Counted from the stretch's first letter, positions 35,968 through 44,632 are shown. The stretch: DNA of 64,000 nucleotides from Corynebacterium uropygiale (GCF_021568315.1 NZ_JAKGSI010000003.1:62001-126000), one strand, 5' to 3'. Made by a program: numbers and translations. Notes: generated from the letters alone by a model not told the origin.

Positions 35968-37488
35968 ATGACGAAGAAGATGGGCCGGGTGCTGGCGGCA
36001 CTCGGCGTGTGCGCCCTCATGGGCGCAAGCCCACTGGTGACGCCGGCCGCGCAGGCCGGGACGGTCACTGAGACCCACCCCAGCATCACTGAGCTGGGCC
36101 GACTGAGCCAGCACGGACGCTGGTACGCCGATGGCGAGGGGCGTGCTTTCCTCACCGCCGGCGTGAACATGGTGTACAAGCACGCGCCCTACACCCCCGA
36201 GGCCGGCGGCTTCAACGAGGATGACGCCGACTGGCTGGCCGCGCAGGGCTTTGACTCCGTGCGCCTGGGCTTGCTGTGGAAGGCCGTCGAGCCCGAACCC
36301 GGCGTGTATGACGAGGCGTACATCGAGTCGCTGCGCCACACGGTGCGTATCCTGGCGGACCGCGGCATCGTGACTCTCCTCGACGCCCACCAGGACATGT
36401 ACAACGAGCGCTTCCAGGGAGAATTCGCCCCGGATTGGGCTGTCATTGACGACGGCGTGCCGAGCCTCCTCCAGGTGGGTTTCCCCACTAACCAGGTGCT
36501 CAATGTCGGCTTGCTCCGCGCCTACGATAACTTCCTCGCTGACCGGGAGGGCCCCGGTGGCGTCGGCCTTCAGGAGCGATACGCCGCGATGTGGGGGCAC
36601 GTGGCCGAGGCCTTCCGCGATGAGCCGGGCATCATGGGCTTTGACATTCTCAACGAGCCGTGGCCGGGCTCGGCTTTCCCGATCTGCTACTTAAGCGGCG
36701 GGCACTGCGGGCCGGCCCTCGATCACCTCAATGCCCTGCACCAGAAGGTGTCGGCGGCGGTGACCACGGCCTACCCCGAGGCGATCATCCACTACGAGCC
36801 CTACTCTATGTGGAACCAGGGCTTCAACACCCGCCCGGCTGCCCCCGCGGCCACGAACACGGCGCTGAGCTGGCACGTGTACTGCACCTCGAATGCGCTG
36901 TTCAACTCCTATATCGGGTGCCAGATCCCGGACGGGCAGACCTTCGCCAATGCCGAGGCCGTGGCCCAGGATCAGCACTCGGCCACCCTGCTCAGCGAGT
37001 TCGGGGCCACCGATGACCGCGCCACCCTCGAGGGCGTGACGGGCCTGGCCCGCCAGCACATGGTGGGCTGGCAGTACTGGTCCTACTGCGGGTGTAATGA
37101 CCCCACGACCCAGAACCAGCTCCAGCAGGGGATCGTCGCAGATCCCCAGGTCCCCGGCCCCGTGACCTGCGATGCCGTCAATCAGGAGAAGCTCTCCATC
37201 CTCGCGGCGCCGCATCTTCGAGCGGCGGCCGGCACCCCGACGGAGACCACCTGGGATTCGGCCTCGCGCACGTACCGGGCCTCGTGGACGGCGGATCGCG
37301 TCGACGGCACGGGGACGTTTGCGGCGGGCTCCGTCTCTGAGCTCGTGGTCCCCACGGTGAACTTCCCGGAGGGCTATCGCCTCACCGTGGAGGGCGGCCA
37401 TGTGGTCCGTAATGAGGAGTCGGGTCGGGTCCTCGTGGCCTCGGATGGTGAGGGGCCGGTGACGGTGACCGTCGCCCCGATGGCCTAA
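35968..37488 (+). CDS. Secreted GH5 endoglycoceramidase-like glycosidase
   Basis: This 506-residue exported protein has a Sec signal peptide (cleavage after AQA near 30). The GH5 barrel shows GVNMVYKHAPYTPEAGGF, then DDADWLAAQGFDSVRLGLLW and DAHQDMYNERF. The acid/base is GFDILNEPWPG near 231, and the nucleophile is LLSEFGATDD near 345. The GPGGVGLQERYAAMWGHVAE segment closely recalls Rhodococcus endoglycoceramidase II. A beta-sandwich domain forms the last 90 residues. Endoglycoceramidases release the glycan from glycosphingolipids, so host lipids could be substrates. TATGCT at 35956-35961 is six bases before the ATG. A terminator follows at 37512. Confidence 0.85.
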   Translation: MTKKMGRVLAALGVCALMGASPLVTPAAQAGTVTETHPSITELGRLSQHGRWYADGEGRAFLTAGVNMVYKHAPYTPEAGGFNEDDADWLAAQGFDSVRLGLLWKAVEPEPGVYDEAYIESLRHTVRILADRGIVTLLDAHQDMYNERFQGEFAPDWAVIDDGVPSLLQVGFPTNQVLNVGLLRAYDNFLADREGPGGVGLQERYAAMWGHVAEAFRDEPGIMGFDILNEPWPGSAFPICYLSGGHCGPALDHLNALHQKVSAAVTTAYPEAIIHYEPYSMWNQGFNTRPAAPAATNTALSWHVYCTSNALFNSYIGCQIPDGQTFANAEAVAQDQHSATLLSEFGATDDRATLEGVTGLARQHMVGWQYWSYCGCNDPTTQNQLQQGIVADPQVPGPVTCDAVNQEKLSILAAPHLRAAAGTPTETTWDSASRTYRASWTADRVDGTGTFAAGSVSELVVPTVNFPEGYRLTVEGGHVVRNEESGRVLVASDGEGPVTVTVAPMA

Positions 37489-37511
37489 GTCCCCTGAGCT
37501 GTGTGCCTGTG

Positions 37512-37546
37512 TTCCCTGTCCTCTCCCCGAGGGCAGGGAATTTTTA
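37512..37546 (+). terminator. Rho-independent terminator after GH5 gene
   Basis: A 12-bp stem with one G-T pair (arms 37512-37523 and 37529-37540) is followed by five T at 37541-37545. Confidence 0.85.
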
Positions 37547-37594
37547 GGATTTTCCCAGCTCCGGCGGGGCACAGGGCCCAGATTCTGTGGCACT

Positions 37595-38581
37595 GTGGTG
37601 GTTGTGAAGAAAACGAGGCGAATCGACCGACGCCAGTCGCTAACAGAAAAGGCGCTGACCCTGGGCTCGGTCCTGGACTTACCCTTTGTCCACGAGCACG
37701 CGCTCGATGCACAGAAGGTGCTGGACATCTCCGGGCTCAACCGCCTGGGTGACCTCAGTGCTAAGAACGTCGCGGTGGTCGATACGCTTCGGACCCTCAT
37801 CTACTCCACCCCGGAGAGCTTCTTTGATCTCGACGACGTCGCCGTGGCGCTGGGAACCTCGCTGCGCCAGGCGGCGAGCGCCCGGCACGCCGTGTGGCTG
37901 TCTGCTCTCACCCCGGAGGAACTCCGCGCAGCGATGTCCATTCTGGGCGAGGACCTCATTGAGCGGGTGGGAGTCGGGGAGGACGCCGATGGCTCCCGCG
38001 ACGGGCGAATCCCCGTCGCCGTCTCTCCGCTTCACCTCATGGAACGCTGGTCCCAGGGGAGTCCGAAGCAGCAGCAGGCGCTCAAGGAGCTTCTGCACGG
38101 TGCGGACACGCTCATCATGCAGCGCCGAGCCCTGGCCGCCGCCCGGCGGGTGGGGACGCGGCTCATTGAGCGCAACCGGATCCGTCGGATTCTGTATAAC
38201 CCGAAGGTCGTTGCCTACCTCATTGTTTTCATTTATTCCTCGCTGCGCGCGTTGCCGGTGATCTTAGTTCCGGGTTTCCACGGGAAAGTGTGGATTCTCT
38301 GGAGCATCGATATCACGACGGCCATTCCCTATACATGGGGAATCATTGAAATGTTCGCCGGGAGGACGATTCTTCGAAGAATGGTGGGCCTCGTCATCAC
38401 CATTGTGACCTTTATGTCCCCCTATGTGTATTTCTGGATGAACGGCCGTGGCTACCCGCTGTGGGTCAATATCGTGGTGGGGCTGCTCATCGTGGGCGCG
38501 ATCGCGGTGGAATTCCTCCGGTGGTGCCGCGATCGCTACGTGGATTACCGCTTCTCACATCTGCCTAAGCAGCCTGCTTAG
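37595..38581 (+). CDS. Membrane protein of unknown function
   Basis: This 328-residue protein has a soluble N-terminal 190 residues without recognised domain and four hydrophobic segments in the last 130 residues (VVAYLIVFIYSSLRALPVI, and others near 245, 270 and 295). A basic RRVGTRLIERNRIRRI stretch precedes the first helix. The start is a GTG at 37595 with an in-frame GTG at 37601; no ribosome-binding site is evident. I do not recognise it. Confidence 0.7.
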   Translation: MVVVKKTRRIDRRQSLTEKALTLGSVLDLPFVHEHALDAQKVLDISGLNRLGDLSAKNVAVVDTLRTLIYSTPESFFDLDDVAVALGTSLRQAASARHAVWLSALTPEELRAAMSILGEDLIERVGVGEDADGSRDGRIPVAVSPLHLMERWSQGSPKQQQALKELLHGADTLIMQRRALAAARRVGTRLIERNRIRRILYNPKVVAYLIVFIYSSLRALPVILVPGFHGKVWILWSIDITTAIPYTWGIIEMFAGRTILRRMVGLVITIVTFMSPYVYFWMNGRGYPLWVNIVVGLLIVGAIAVEFLRWCRDRYVDYRFSHLPKQPA

Positions 38582-39326
38582 CGTTCTTCCGGTGCTCGTG
38601 AAGGGTGCGGAGGAATCCGGGGAGGAGCAGCCACGCGCCCGCCGCGATGTTCACGACGATGAGCGTGATGACCTCGGGGTCCGTGATGGTGGTGGGGGCA
38701 CTATCCGGGGTGAGGTAGACGAGCACGCCGGTGGTGATCACCCACACGAAGGTGAGCACGATGTTGCGGCTGCGGTGCTTGACCACCCGGAAGGGGTGCG
38801 TGTAGTGCAGGGGCACGAGCGTGAGGACGCTGAAGATGAGCACCGCCGCGATACACACCAGCATGGGGGCGTGCCACACCCAGAGCAGGACGGCCACCAC
38901 ATTCCACGCGGCCGGGAAGCCGACGAAGTAGTGGTCCGTCGACTTGGCAAGGTCATTGCCATAGCAGAAGCACGAGGACACGAGGATGATGACCACGAAG
39001 AGCATTCCGAGCGGCTTCGGACCCACCGGCAGGTGGAGGGCGATGAAGAGTGCCGGGACGGCGGTCCAGGTGAGGTAGTCGACGACGTGGTCCACGACCG
39101 TCCCGTTGAACCACGGGATGATCTCCCGCACGCGGTAGGCGCGCGCCATGCTGCCGTCGACACCATCAACAATCATCGCGATGCCGAGCCATAGCCACAT
39201 CATTCGCAGGTTTCCATCGAGGAGAGCGAAGAGAGCGAACGTGAGCCAGACCAGACCGCTCAGCGTAAAGGCGTGAACTGCCCAGGCCTTGAGCTTCTCC
39301 TGACGGGTGGGGGTGGGTGTAGTCAC
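38565..39326 (-). CDS. pcs: Phosphatidylcholine synthase-like CDP-alcohol phosphatidyltransferase
   Basis: This 253-residue protein has about eight membrane helices and the CDP-alcohol transferase motif D54-x2-D57-G58-x2-A61-R62, with G75, D79 and D83 on the following helix. VSSCFCYGNDLAKSTDHYF, then VGFPAAWNVVAVLLWVW and the HPFRVVKHR block resemble bacterial Pcs, for example the Sinorhizobium enzyme, which joins choline and CDP-diacylglycerol. Phosphatidylserine synthases of the same family are the alternative. The start is GTG at 39326. A 9-bp inverted repeat flanks the likely promoter upstream. Confidence 0.8.
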   Translation of the reverse strand: MTTPTPTRQEKLKAWAVHAFTLSGLVWLTFALFALLDGNLRMMWLWLGIAMIVDGVDGSMARAYRVREIIPWFNGTVVDHVVDYLTWTAVPALFIALHLPVGPKPLGMLFVVIILVSSCFCYGNDLAKSTDHYFVGFPAAWNVVAVLLWVWHAPMLVCIAAVLIFSVLTLVPLHYTHPFRVVKHRSRNIVLTFVWVITTGVLVYLTPDSAPTTITDPEVITLIVVNIAAGAWLLLPGFLRTLHEHRKNAKQAA

Positions 39327-39357
39327 GATGCACTTTCTCTGGTTGACGATATGTCTT

Positions 39358-39414
39358 GCTGCACTCAGCGATAATCTTTCATGGATATTAGGCGTTTGCC
39401 TCCGCGAGTGCAGC
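39358..39414. promoter_or_regulatory. Inverted repeat flanking the pcs promoter region
   Basis: GCTGCACTC at 39358-39366 is exactly complementary to GAGTGCAGC at 39406-39414. Between them lies a TAATAT hexamer on the minus strand (39390-39385), a possible -10 box of pcs. It may be an operator pair or a long-loop hairpin after the FAH gene. Confidence 0.45.
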
Positions 39415-39427
39415 CATCAGAGGAGGT

Positions 39428-40267
39428 TTAGCTCTCGAACCTGAAGGAATTATGGATGCTACCTAGGCCTTCGATGCTAATGCGAACACGGTCACCATCC
39501 GCGAGGTAGCGCGCCGGGGTGCGCGCGTGGCCGACGCCGCCGGGGGTGCCCGTCGCGATGACATCGCCTGCGCGGAGCGGATAGAGGTGACTGATGAACT
39601 CCACGAGGGTGGCCGGATCAAACACCAGGTCGTGGGTGGGGGAGGACTGGACTTCCTCCCCATTGAGCTCGGTGCGCAGCTGCCCGCCGGGTTGCCACTC
39701 CTCGGAGGTGGTGAGCCAGGGACCAAAACCCGCTGTCTTTTCCAATGACTTTCCCTGATGCCACTGCAGCGTACGATTCTGGAAGTCCCGCTGGGTGCAA
39801 TCATTAATGACCGCGTAGCCGGCGATATAGTCCTCCGCATCGGACTTTGATACGCGGCGGGCATCGCGCCCCATAATCACCGCGAGCTCACCCTCCCAAT
39901 CCATCGCTGATTGCGCCCAGGGGGCAATGCTGACCTCATCGAAGGGGCCGGTGAGCGCCTCGGCAAATTTAATAAACAACGTGGGAACCTCGGGCAAAGT
40001 CCGCCCCATTTCGCGAATATGGTTGGCGTAATTGAGCCCCACGCAGATGATCTTGTCCGGGTGGGGGATCACGGGGGCGAGGTCTGTGGGCTCGACGCTC
40101 ACCTCGTTGCCCTCCGCCGCGGCGGCGAGCTCCCGCCAATCGGGGCGGCGAAGCAGCTCGCCCACATCCTGGACGCCGGGGATGGGCGTGAGCGTCAGCG
40201 CATCGGGGTTCTCTACGCGGGCCGCGGACGTCGTACCCTCGACATTTCTGAAAGTGACTAATCTCAC
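39428..40267 (-). CDS. Fumarylacetoacetate hydrolase family protein
   Basis: This 279-residue enzyme carries the FAH fold: [25 protein letters not shown], the metal-binding [12 protein letters not shown], and the C-terminal [19 protein letters not shown]. These proteins act on dioxo-acids or as acylpyruvases and oxaloacetate decarboxylases. AAAGGA six bases before the GTG at 40267 fixes the start. The gene stands alone, so the pathway is not evident; the pcs-like gene is downstream on the same strand. Confidence 0.9.
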   Translation of the reverse strand: MRLVTFRNVEGTTSAARVENPDALTLTPIPGVQDVGELLRRPDWRELAAAAEGNEVSVEPTDLAPVIPHPDKIICVGLNYANHIREMGRTLPEVPTLFIKFAEALTGPFDEVSIAPWAQSAMDWEGELAVIMGRDARRVSKSDAEDYIAGYAVINDCTQRDFQNRTLQWHQGKSLEKTAGFGPWLTTSEEWQPGGQLRTELNGEEVQSSPTHDLVFDPATLVEFISHLYPLRAGDVIATGTPGGVGHARTPARYLADGDRVRISIEGLGSIHNSFRFES

Positions 40268-40401
40268 AATATATCCTTTCGGTCGGTATCTACCTGGATC
40301 TTTACAGGATACGTGCAGGTCGTGAGCCCTGCTATCTGACGGTGCCTGGGGTTGCGAGGCGAGGGGGTCCTCCCCATAATGAAAACCGTTACCAGTTCTC
40401 A

Positions 40402-40431
40402 GCTTGGCAAAGGTATAAATCTGAGCCAAGC
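40402..40431 (+). promoter_or_regulatory. Inverted repeat upstream of secreted-protein gene
   Basis: GCTTGGC (40402-40408) and GCCAAGC (40425-40431) flank a TATAAAT sequence, 26 nt before the start at 40457. It may be an operator over the promoter or an mRNA hairpin. Confidence 0.45.
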
Positions 40432-40456
40432 AAAATGATTAGAAAGGACCATGTAC

Positions 40457-41113
40457 ATGGTGAAGGGACGTAAGCTTGCTGCCTCCGTCATCGCGGGTGC
40501 GGCTCTCTCTGCTGGCCTGATGGCTCCGATGGCCCACGCGGCCGTTGGTGGCCCCAAGTCCGACAACCCGGGCATCGTTGGCCTGACCGACTCCGAGGGC
40601 AACCAGGTCTGCTCCGCCGTCCTCGTGGACTCCCAGTGGGCGCTGACCTACGACGGCCCGCTCAGCTGCGCCAACGCTAAGTTCGGCACCGGTGACTCCC
40701 ACGACTCCGTGGAGATCGACCGCACCGAGGTCACCGATCGCGCTCCGGACGAGAGCCAGGCTATGCTCGTCCACTTCGCTTCGCCGATCCAGCGCGTGAA
40801 GCCTGTCGAGCTCGACACCAAGGCCCCGGAGAAGGGCGAGAAGCTCGAGGTTGCCGCGTTCAACGGTGAAGAGGGCATCAACAAGCTGCTCTCCGTCGGC
40901 GTGAGCCCGATCAGCATCGAGGGCCACAACGCCTGGCTGAGCTGGTTCCAGCAGCCGGAGCAGATGAAGCTGGAGACCGCGAAGGACAGCGGCGCTGCGG
41001 TCCTGCGTGACGGCAAGCTCGTCGGCTTCGTCGAGCTCGTCACCGAGAAGAGCACCTCCGCTGAGGACGTCGCGAACGTTGCCGACTGGGTCAAGGAGAC
41101 CATCGGCAAGTAA
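40457..41113 (+). CDS. Secreted trypsin-like protein lacking catalytic histidine
   Basis: This 218-residue exported protein has a signal peptide ending MAHAA near 30. The mature part follows the chymotrypsin-fold order: an N-terminal IVGL segment, CSAVLVDSQWALTYDGPLSC where active enzymes read W-LTAAHC, and DSGAAVLRDGKLVGFVELV where they read GDSGGPL-G-LVG. The catalytic His is replaced (TYDG), and the glycines after the Ser are changed. It is probably an inactive protease-like protein, perhaps binding rather than cutting. AAAGGA at 40444-40449 fits ATG 40457 better than ATG 40451. The GC-rich, strongly biased codons suggest high expression. Confidence 0.7.
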   Translation: MVKGRKLAASVIAGAALSAGLMAPMAHAAVGGPKSDNPGIVGLTDSEGNQVCSAVLVDSQWALTYDGPLSCANAKFGTGDSHDSVEIDRTEVTDRAPDESQAMLVHFASPIQRVKPVELDTKAPEKGEKLEVAAFNGEEGINKLLSVGVSPISIEGHNAWLSWFQQPEQMKLETAKDSGAAVLRDGKLVGFVELVTEKSTSAEDVANVADWVKETIGK

Positions 41114-41128
41114 AGACTCTGCGTGGGT

Positions 41129-41674
41129 CTAGAGTGCCGCCTCAATGGCGTCGGCGGCATCAGCGCAGATAATGGGAAGGTCCGCCCGCTCGGAGCGTGA
41201 GAAGGCCTGGAGCACGAATCGTGCCGGGTCCATCCGCCCGGGCGGGCGGCCTATTCCTAGGGAGACCCGCACGTACGCGCGAGTTTTCAGCGATGAGCTA
41301 ATCGATTTCAGCCCGTTGTGCCCATGATCGCCGCCGCCCGGCCGAAGGGCAACGGAGCCGAAGGGGGCTTCAAGCTCATCGTGAATAACAAAAAGCCGCG
41401 TGGGTTCAACATGGAAGAAGGAACACAGTGCCTTCGTCGGTCCTCCGGAGAGATTCATAGGGCAGCGTAGACGTGCGGCGACGACGGCCGGCCCGCCGGG
41501 GGAGAGTCTGAACTGTGCGATATCGGTGTTGGTTCGACGATGGCTACTGAGCCGGGCGCCCGGGCTCCGGCTGAGGAGCTCCTCGAGGGCCATGGCGCCG
41601 AGGTTGTGTCGGATCTCGGCATAGCGGGGGCCGGGGTTACCTAATCCAATAATGAGAGCGGTCTCTGCGGGCAC
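41129..41674 (-). CDS. pth: Peptidyl-tRNA hydrolase, second copy
   Basis: This 181-residue paralogue has LIIGLGNPGPRYAEIRHNLG with the catalytic His near 23, VIHDELEAPFG and GGGDHGHNGLKS. It lacks the N-terminal extension of the copy at 32125, and its conserved TTFMN-SG is changed to RCPMNLSGG. ATTGTA at 41681-41686 (TACAAT on the gene strand) is six bases before the GTG, so it is likely leaderless. It lies downstream of rplY, separated by the rplY terminator. Confidence 0.9.
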   Translation of the reverse strand: MPAETALIIGLGNPGPRYAEIRHNLGAMALEELLSRSPGARLSSHRRTNTDIAQFRLSPGGPAVVAARLRCPMNLSGGPTKALCSFFHVEPTRLFVIHDELEAPFGSVALRPGGGDHGHNGLKSISSSLKTRAYVRVSLGIGRPPGRMDPARFVLQAFSRSERADLPIICADAADAIEAAL

Positions 41675-41697
41675 GGAGACATTGTATCCAGACAGCA

Positions 41698-41722
41698 GAA
41701 AAGCCCCGCCGGGGCGGGGCGT
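41698..41722 (-). terminator. rplY terminator
   Basis: On the minus strand a GC-rich stem (GCCCCGCC with GGCGGGGC) is followed by TTTT. It lies 23 bp after the rplY stop. Confidence 0.75.
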
Positions 41723-41744
41723 TCTGTCACGGAGTGGGGGAGGC

Positions 41745-42395
41745 TTAGGACTCCTCGGACTCGGAGGACTCTTCGGTGGCCTCGACCTCGGACGCGTCGG
41801 TGGCGTCGGCCTCGGCGGCGGCCTCCTCCTCGGCATCCTCGTCTTCCTCGGGCTCCGGGTAGGTGACGGAGGCGATGACGGTCTCCGGGTCGGCGACGAG
41901 GGTCACGTCGCCCGGCATCTGGACGTCGGCCGCGGTGATAACGGTGTTGACTTCCTTGCCCTCGATGGAGACGGTGATCTCTTCCGGAATGTTGAGGACG
42001 TCGGCCTCAACGAGGAGGACGTCGGCGTCCTGGATGGCGATGGTGCCGGCCTCGGGCTCGCCCTCGAGGACGATCGGAACCTCAACCTCAACCTTCTCGC
42101 CGCGCTTGATGGCGAGGAGGTCGGCGTGGTCGATGTCCAGGGTCAGCACGTTCTGGTCGATGTGCTTGACCATGGTGAGGTGCTTGTCGCCCGCGACCTC
42201 GATCTCGATGACGGCGTTGGAACCGTTGTTGCGGACGATAGAGGTGAACTCGAGAATGTCCACAGCGATGTGGATCGGCTCGGTCTCCGGTCCGTAAATG
42301 ACGGCCGGAACCTTCCAGTCACGACGCAGGCGACGAGCAGCGCCCTTGCCGAACTCCGTGCGCTCAGCGGCCTGAAGAGTGGGGTACTTAGCCAT
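41745..42395 (-). CDS. rplY: 50S ribosomal protein L25 (general stress protein Ctc)
   Basis: This 216-residue protein has the N-terminal L25 beta-barrel binding 5S rRNA (RTEFGKGAARRLRRDWKVPA and VIYG) and a C-terminal TL5/Ctc domain, ending in a Glu/Ala-rich acidic tail of about 35 residues. AAGGAG lies 9-14 bases before the ATG at 42395. A promoter at 42571-42599 and a leader of about 170 nt with a strong hairpin precede it, suggesting leader-based control. Confidence 0.94.
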   Translation of the reverse strand: MAKYPTLQAAERTEFGKGAARRLRRDWKVPAVIYGPETEPIHIAVDILEFTSIVRNNGSNAVIEIEVAGDKHLTMVKHIDQNVLTLDIDHADLLAIKRGEKVEVEVPIVLEGEPEAGTIAIQDADVLLVEADVLNIPEEITVSIEGKEVNTVITAADVQMPGDVTLVADPETVIASVTYPEPEEDEDAEEEAAAEADATDASEVEATEESSESEES

Positions 42396-42459
42396 GAAGT
42401 GAATCTCCTTGGAGAAGTCGAGTACGTTCGTGCATTCTCGGCCGCGCTTGACATGACAA

Positions 42460-42498
42460 CAGCCTGCGGCCGAACTCCCGTCGAGTCGTCGCAGGCTG
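42460..42498 (-). promoter_or_regulatory. Hairpin in rplY leader
   Basis: Positions 42460-42468 and 42490-42498 form a perfect 9-bp stem (CAGCCTGCG with CGCAGGCTG) with a 21-nt loop. It stands 65 nt before the rplY start on the minus strand, between promoter and ribosome-binding site. Confidence 0.6.
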
Positions 42499-42570
42499 AA
42501 AGCAGTGACTACCATCGCGTCGATAACGGCTACCGTCCGTGTGGGCGGCGCCCTCGCCGAGACCTGTGGA

Positions 42571-42599
42571 ATTCTAGCACTGATCAGCGCAGACTCCAA
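42571..42599 (-). promoter_or_regulatory. rplY promoter
   Basis: TTGGAG (42599-42594) and TAGAAT (42576-42571) are separated by exactly 17 bp on the minus strand, a near-consensus housekeeping promoter. Transcription would start near 42564 and leave a leader of about 170 nt. Confidence 0.75.
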
Positions 42600-43027
42600 A
42601 AGGTTGTAGTCAATAGAACGTTGAGTGTTCCCTTAGCTGAATGCGCGCAAAGAGAACGGCCGTTCGCTGGCCAACCTTTTTGGGGGGTAAGAAAATAAGG
42701 TATCACTATTGTGCGGTCTGACGGGGGGAAGGTGTCTTACGCTGGGGTGATGCAGGGGAGGGGGCGATGTGGCAGGGAAATGGCTCCCCGTGACTGTTTT
42801 CTTTATATCGCAAAAATTGGAGATAAGAGTGTTTCCCTCCCATCTCACATTCTTCTTAGGTAACATCTGGTTTGGTCTAGGCGATTGTCCCTGTAGAAGG
42901 GTGCAGCCTTTCCACGAGTGACATTGTGGCGAAGCGAGTTCTCCCCCAACTTGCGAGCCTCCCTCTGTTCCCTCATCGTTCGTCTCCGGCGTGCGAGTCA
43001 TACCAACCACTCAAGAAGGACTCAGGA
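42600..43027 (+). other. Intergenic region upstream of pilin gene
   Basis: About 430 bp, less GC-rich than the flanks, separate the rplY promoter from the first pilin gene. An open frame from 42926 continues into the pilin in frame, but lacks a start signal and would destroy the signal peptide. A 37-codon frame from an ATG near 42751 has no support. The region probably holds the pilus promoter and a long leader. Confidence 0.5.
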
Positions 43028-44632
43028 ATGGGTACATCGTTGAAGTTCCGTCGATCTCTTGCTTCGATCATGGCTGTCGGAGCCCTCGCCACCTCTGGTC
43101 TGGTGATTGCTCCCACGGTCACTAGCATTGCTCCCGAGGCGCATGCTGCCATCGCTTATCAGCTCCCGAGTCAGCTGATTGATGCGAATAGAAAGGGCAA
43201 CATCACGATCTTCAAGCGCCTCAACCCGAATGCGCTGCAGGATCCTACCGGAAAGGTAAGTTCGAGGGTCACCGATGACACCGGCGTGGCCGTCCTCGGC
43301 GTCGAGTTCACGGTGTACCGAGTCAACGATGTGGATCTCAGTACCCACGAGAAGTATGCCGAGGCGGCTAAGCTGACGGTGGCCGAGGCAGAGGAAAAGG
43401 GCCTGACGGAAGTAGCAAAGGTTACTACCGAGAAGAAGGTTGGTGCCGCCCAGGCTCGGTCCTTGCCTGTGGGGCTTTATCTGGTGAAGGAGACTGATAC
43501 CTCCAAGGCGACGCTCGCGGACGGCACCCCTGTCGAAGGGCAGATCATCCCGGCGGCTCCTTTCCTCGTCTACCTCCCGATGACCGATCAGAAGGGCACC
43601 ATGTGGAACTATTCGCCGCAGGTCATGCCCAAGAACTCCACCGTGACGGTGGAGAAGACCGTGGAGGACAAGAGGCCTTTCGCGGAGTACGAGAATCGCG
43701 GAGAGCACCCCCTCGCTCCTGCGGATACCCTGTATACAGACGCTGGTGAGGATATCTCCTACACCATCACCACGGATATTCCGGCAGGTGGCGTGACTGA
43801 GTACAAGGTCGTGGACAAGCTCGACACGGAGAAGCTCACCTTCAAGGACATGGTTCCCTCCATCGGTGATACCAAACTGGAGAAGGAAACCGACTACACT
43901 CTCACCACGGATCCCAACCCCACGGTGACCTTCACGGAAGCCGGCATGAAGAAGCTGTCGGACGCCCGCAAGGCGGGTAAAGACACCAAGGTGAAGACTG
44001 TCGTCACCGCGACGGTCAAGGCCTTCGGTGGAGGCGACGTGAAGAACACCGGTAGCCTCATCACCAACGGTCATGAGTCCGAGTCCAACGAGGTCGTGAC
44101 GAAGTACGGCGCGCTCAACATCTTCAAGTACACGGGCGAGGACAAGAAGCCTCTGAAGGGCGCCAAGTTCAAGCTTCACCTCTGCCGAGCTGATGGCACC
44201 TACATTTATAACTACCCGGTTAGTGGCGTGGGCAAGGGTTCGGCCCCTGGATTGACGATTAATGGCGCCGCAGAGTGGGAGAGCGACGAGAACGGCAAGA
44301 TCACTATCGACGGTATTCACGTCACCGACTTCGCCAATAACGCCGTCGATGAGGATGGATTCCAGTACTGCCTGGTGGAGTCCCAGGCCCCTGAAGGCTA
44401 TGAGCTCCGCCCCGATCCCATCATGATCACCTTCAAGTCTTCTGATCTCACTGCTGGCGAGAGCGCCACCGGTACTCCGCTGGCCGCCCAGAAGTCTGTG
44501 GAGGTGGAGAACATCTCCAGCGTCGCCCCGAAGCTTCCTGCCACGGGTGGCATGGGTATCGGTATCCTCATGGCGATCGGTGCCGCGGTGATCGGTGTGG
44601 GTGTCTGGTTCGCCCGCCGCTCCCGTAGCTAA
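43028..44632 (+). CDS. LPXTG-anchored major pilin (SpaA type)
   Basis: This 534-residue surface protein has a signal peptide ending AHA near 40. The pilin motif lysine lies in QVMPKNSTV near 200. Isopeptide-forming CnaB-like domains follow (GALNIFKYTGEDKKPLKGAK in the last one), with an E-box YCLVESQAPEGYE near 447. The sorting signal is PKLPATGG near 503, followed by a hydrophobic helix and a basic RRSRS tail. The adjacent class C sortase would join subunits through the pilin lysine and the LPATG threonine. AAGGA at 43015-43019 supports ATG 43028. Calls beyond 'major shaft pilin' are inference. Confidence 0.92.
   Translation: MGTSLKFRRSLASIMAVGALATSGLVIAPTVTSIAPEAHAAIAYQLPSQLIDANRKGNITIFKRLNPNALQDPTGKVSSRVTDDTGVAVLGVEFTVYRVNDVDLSTHEKYAEAAKLTVAEAEEKGLTEVAKVTTEKKVGAAQARSLPVGLYLVKETDTSKATLADGTPVEGQIIPAAPFLVYLPMTDQKGTMWNYSPQVMPKNSTVTVEKTVEDKRPFAEYENRGEHPLAPADTLYTDAGEDISYTITTDIPAGGVTEYKVVDKLDTEKLTFKDMVPSIGDTKLEKETDYTLTTDPNPTVTFTEAGMKKLSDARKAGKDTKVKTVVTATVKAFGGGDVKNTGSLITNGHESESNEVVTKYGALNIFKYTGEDKKPLKGAKFKLHLCRADGTYIYNYPVSGVGKGSAPGLTINGAAEWESDENGKITIDGIHVTDFANNAVDEDGFQYCLVESQAPEGYELRPDPIMITFKSSDLTAGESATGTPLAAQKSVEVENISSVAPKLPATGGMGIGILMAIGAAVIGVGVWFARRSRS

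Noticed and set aside
42926-43027. N-terminal extension of the first pilin
   Set aside because: The extension would bury the signal peptide. The ribosome-binding site fits ATG 43028.
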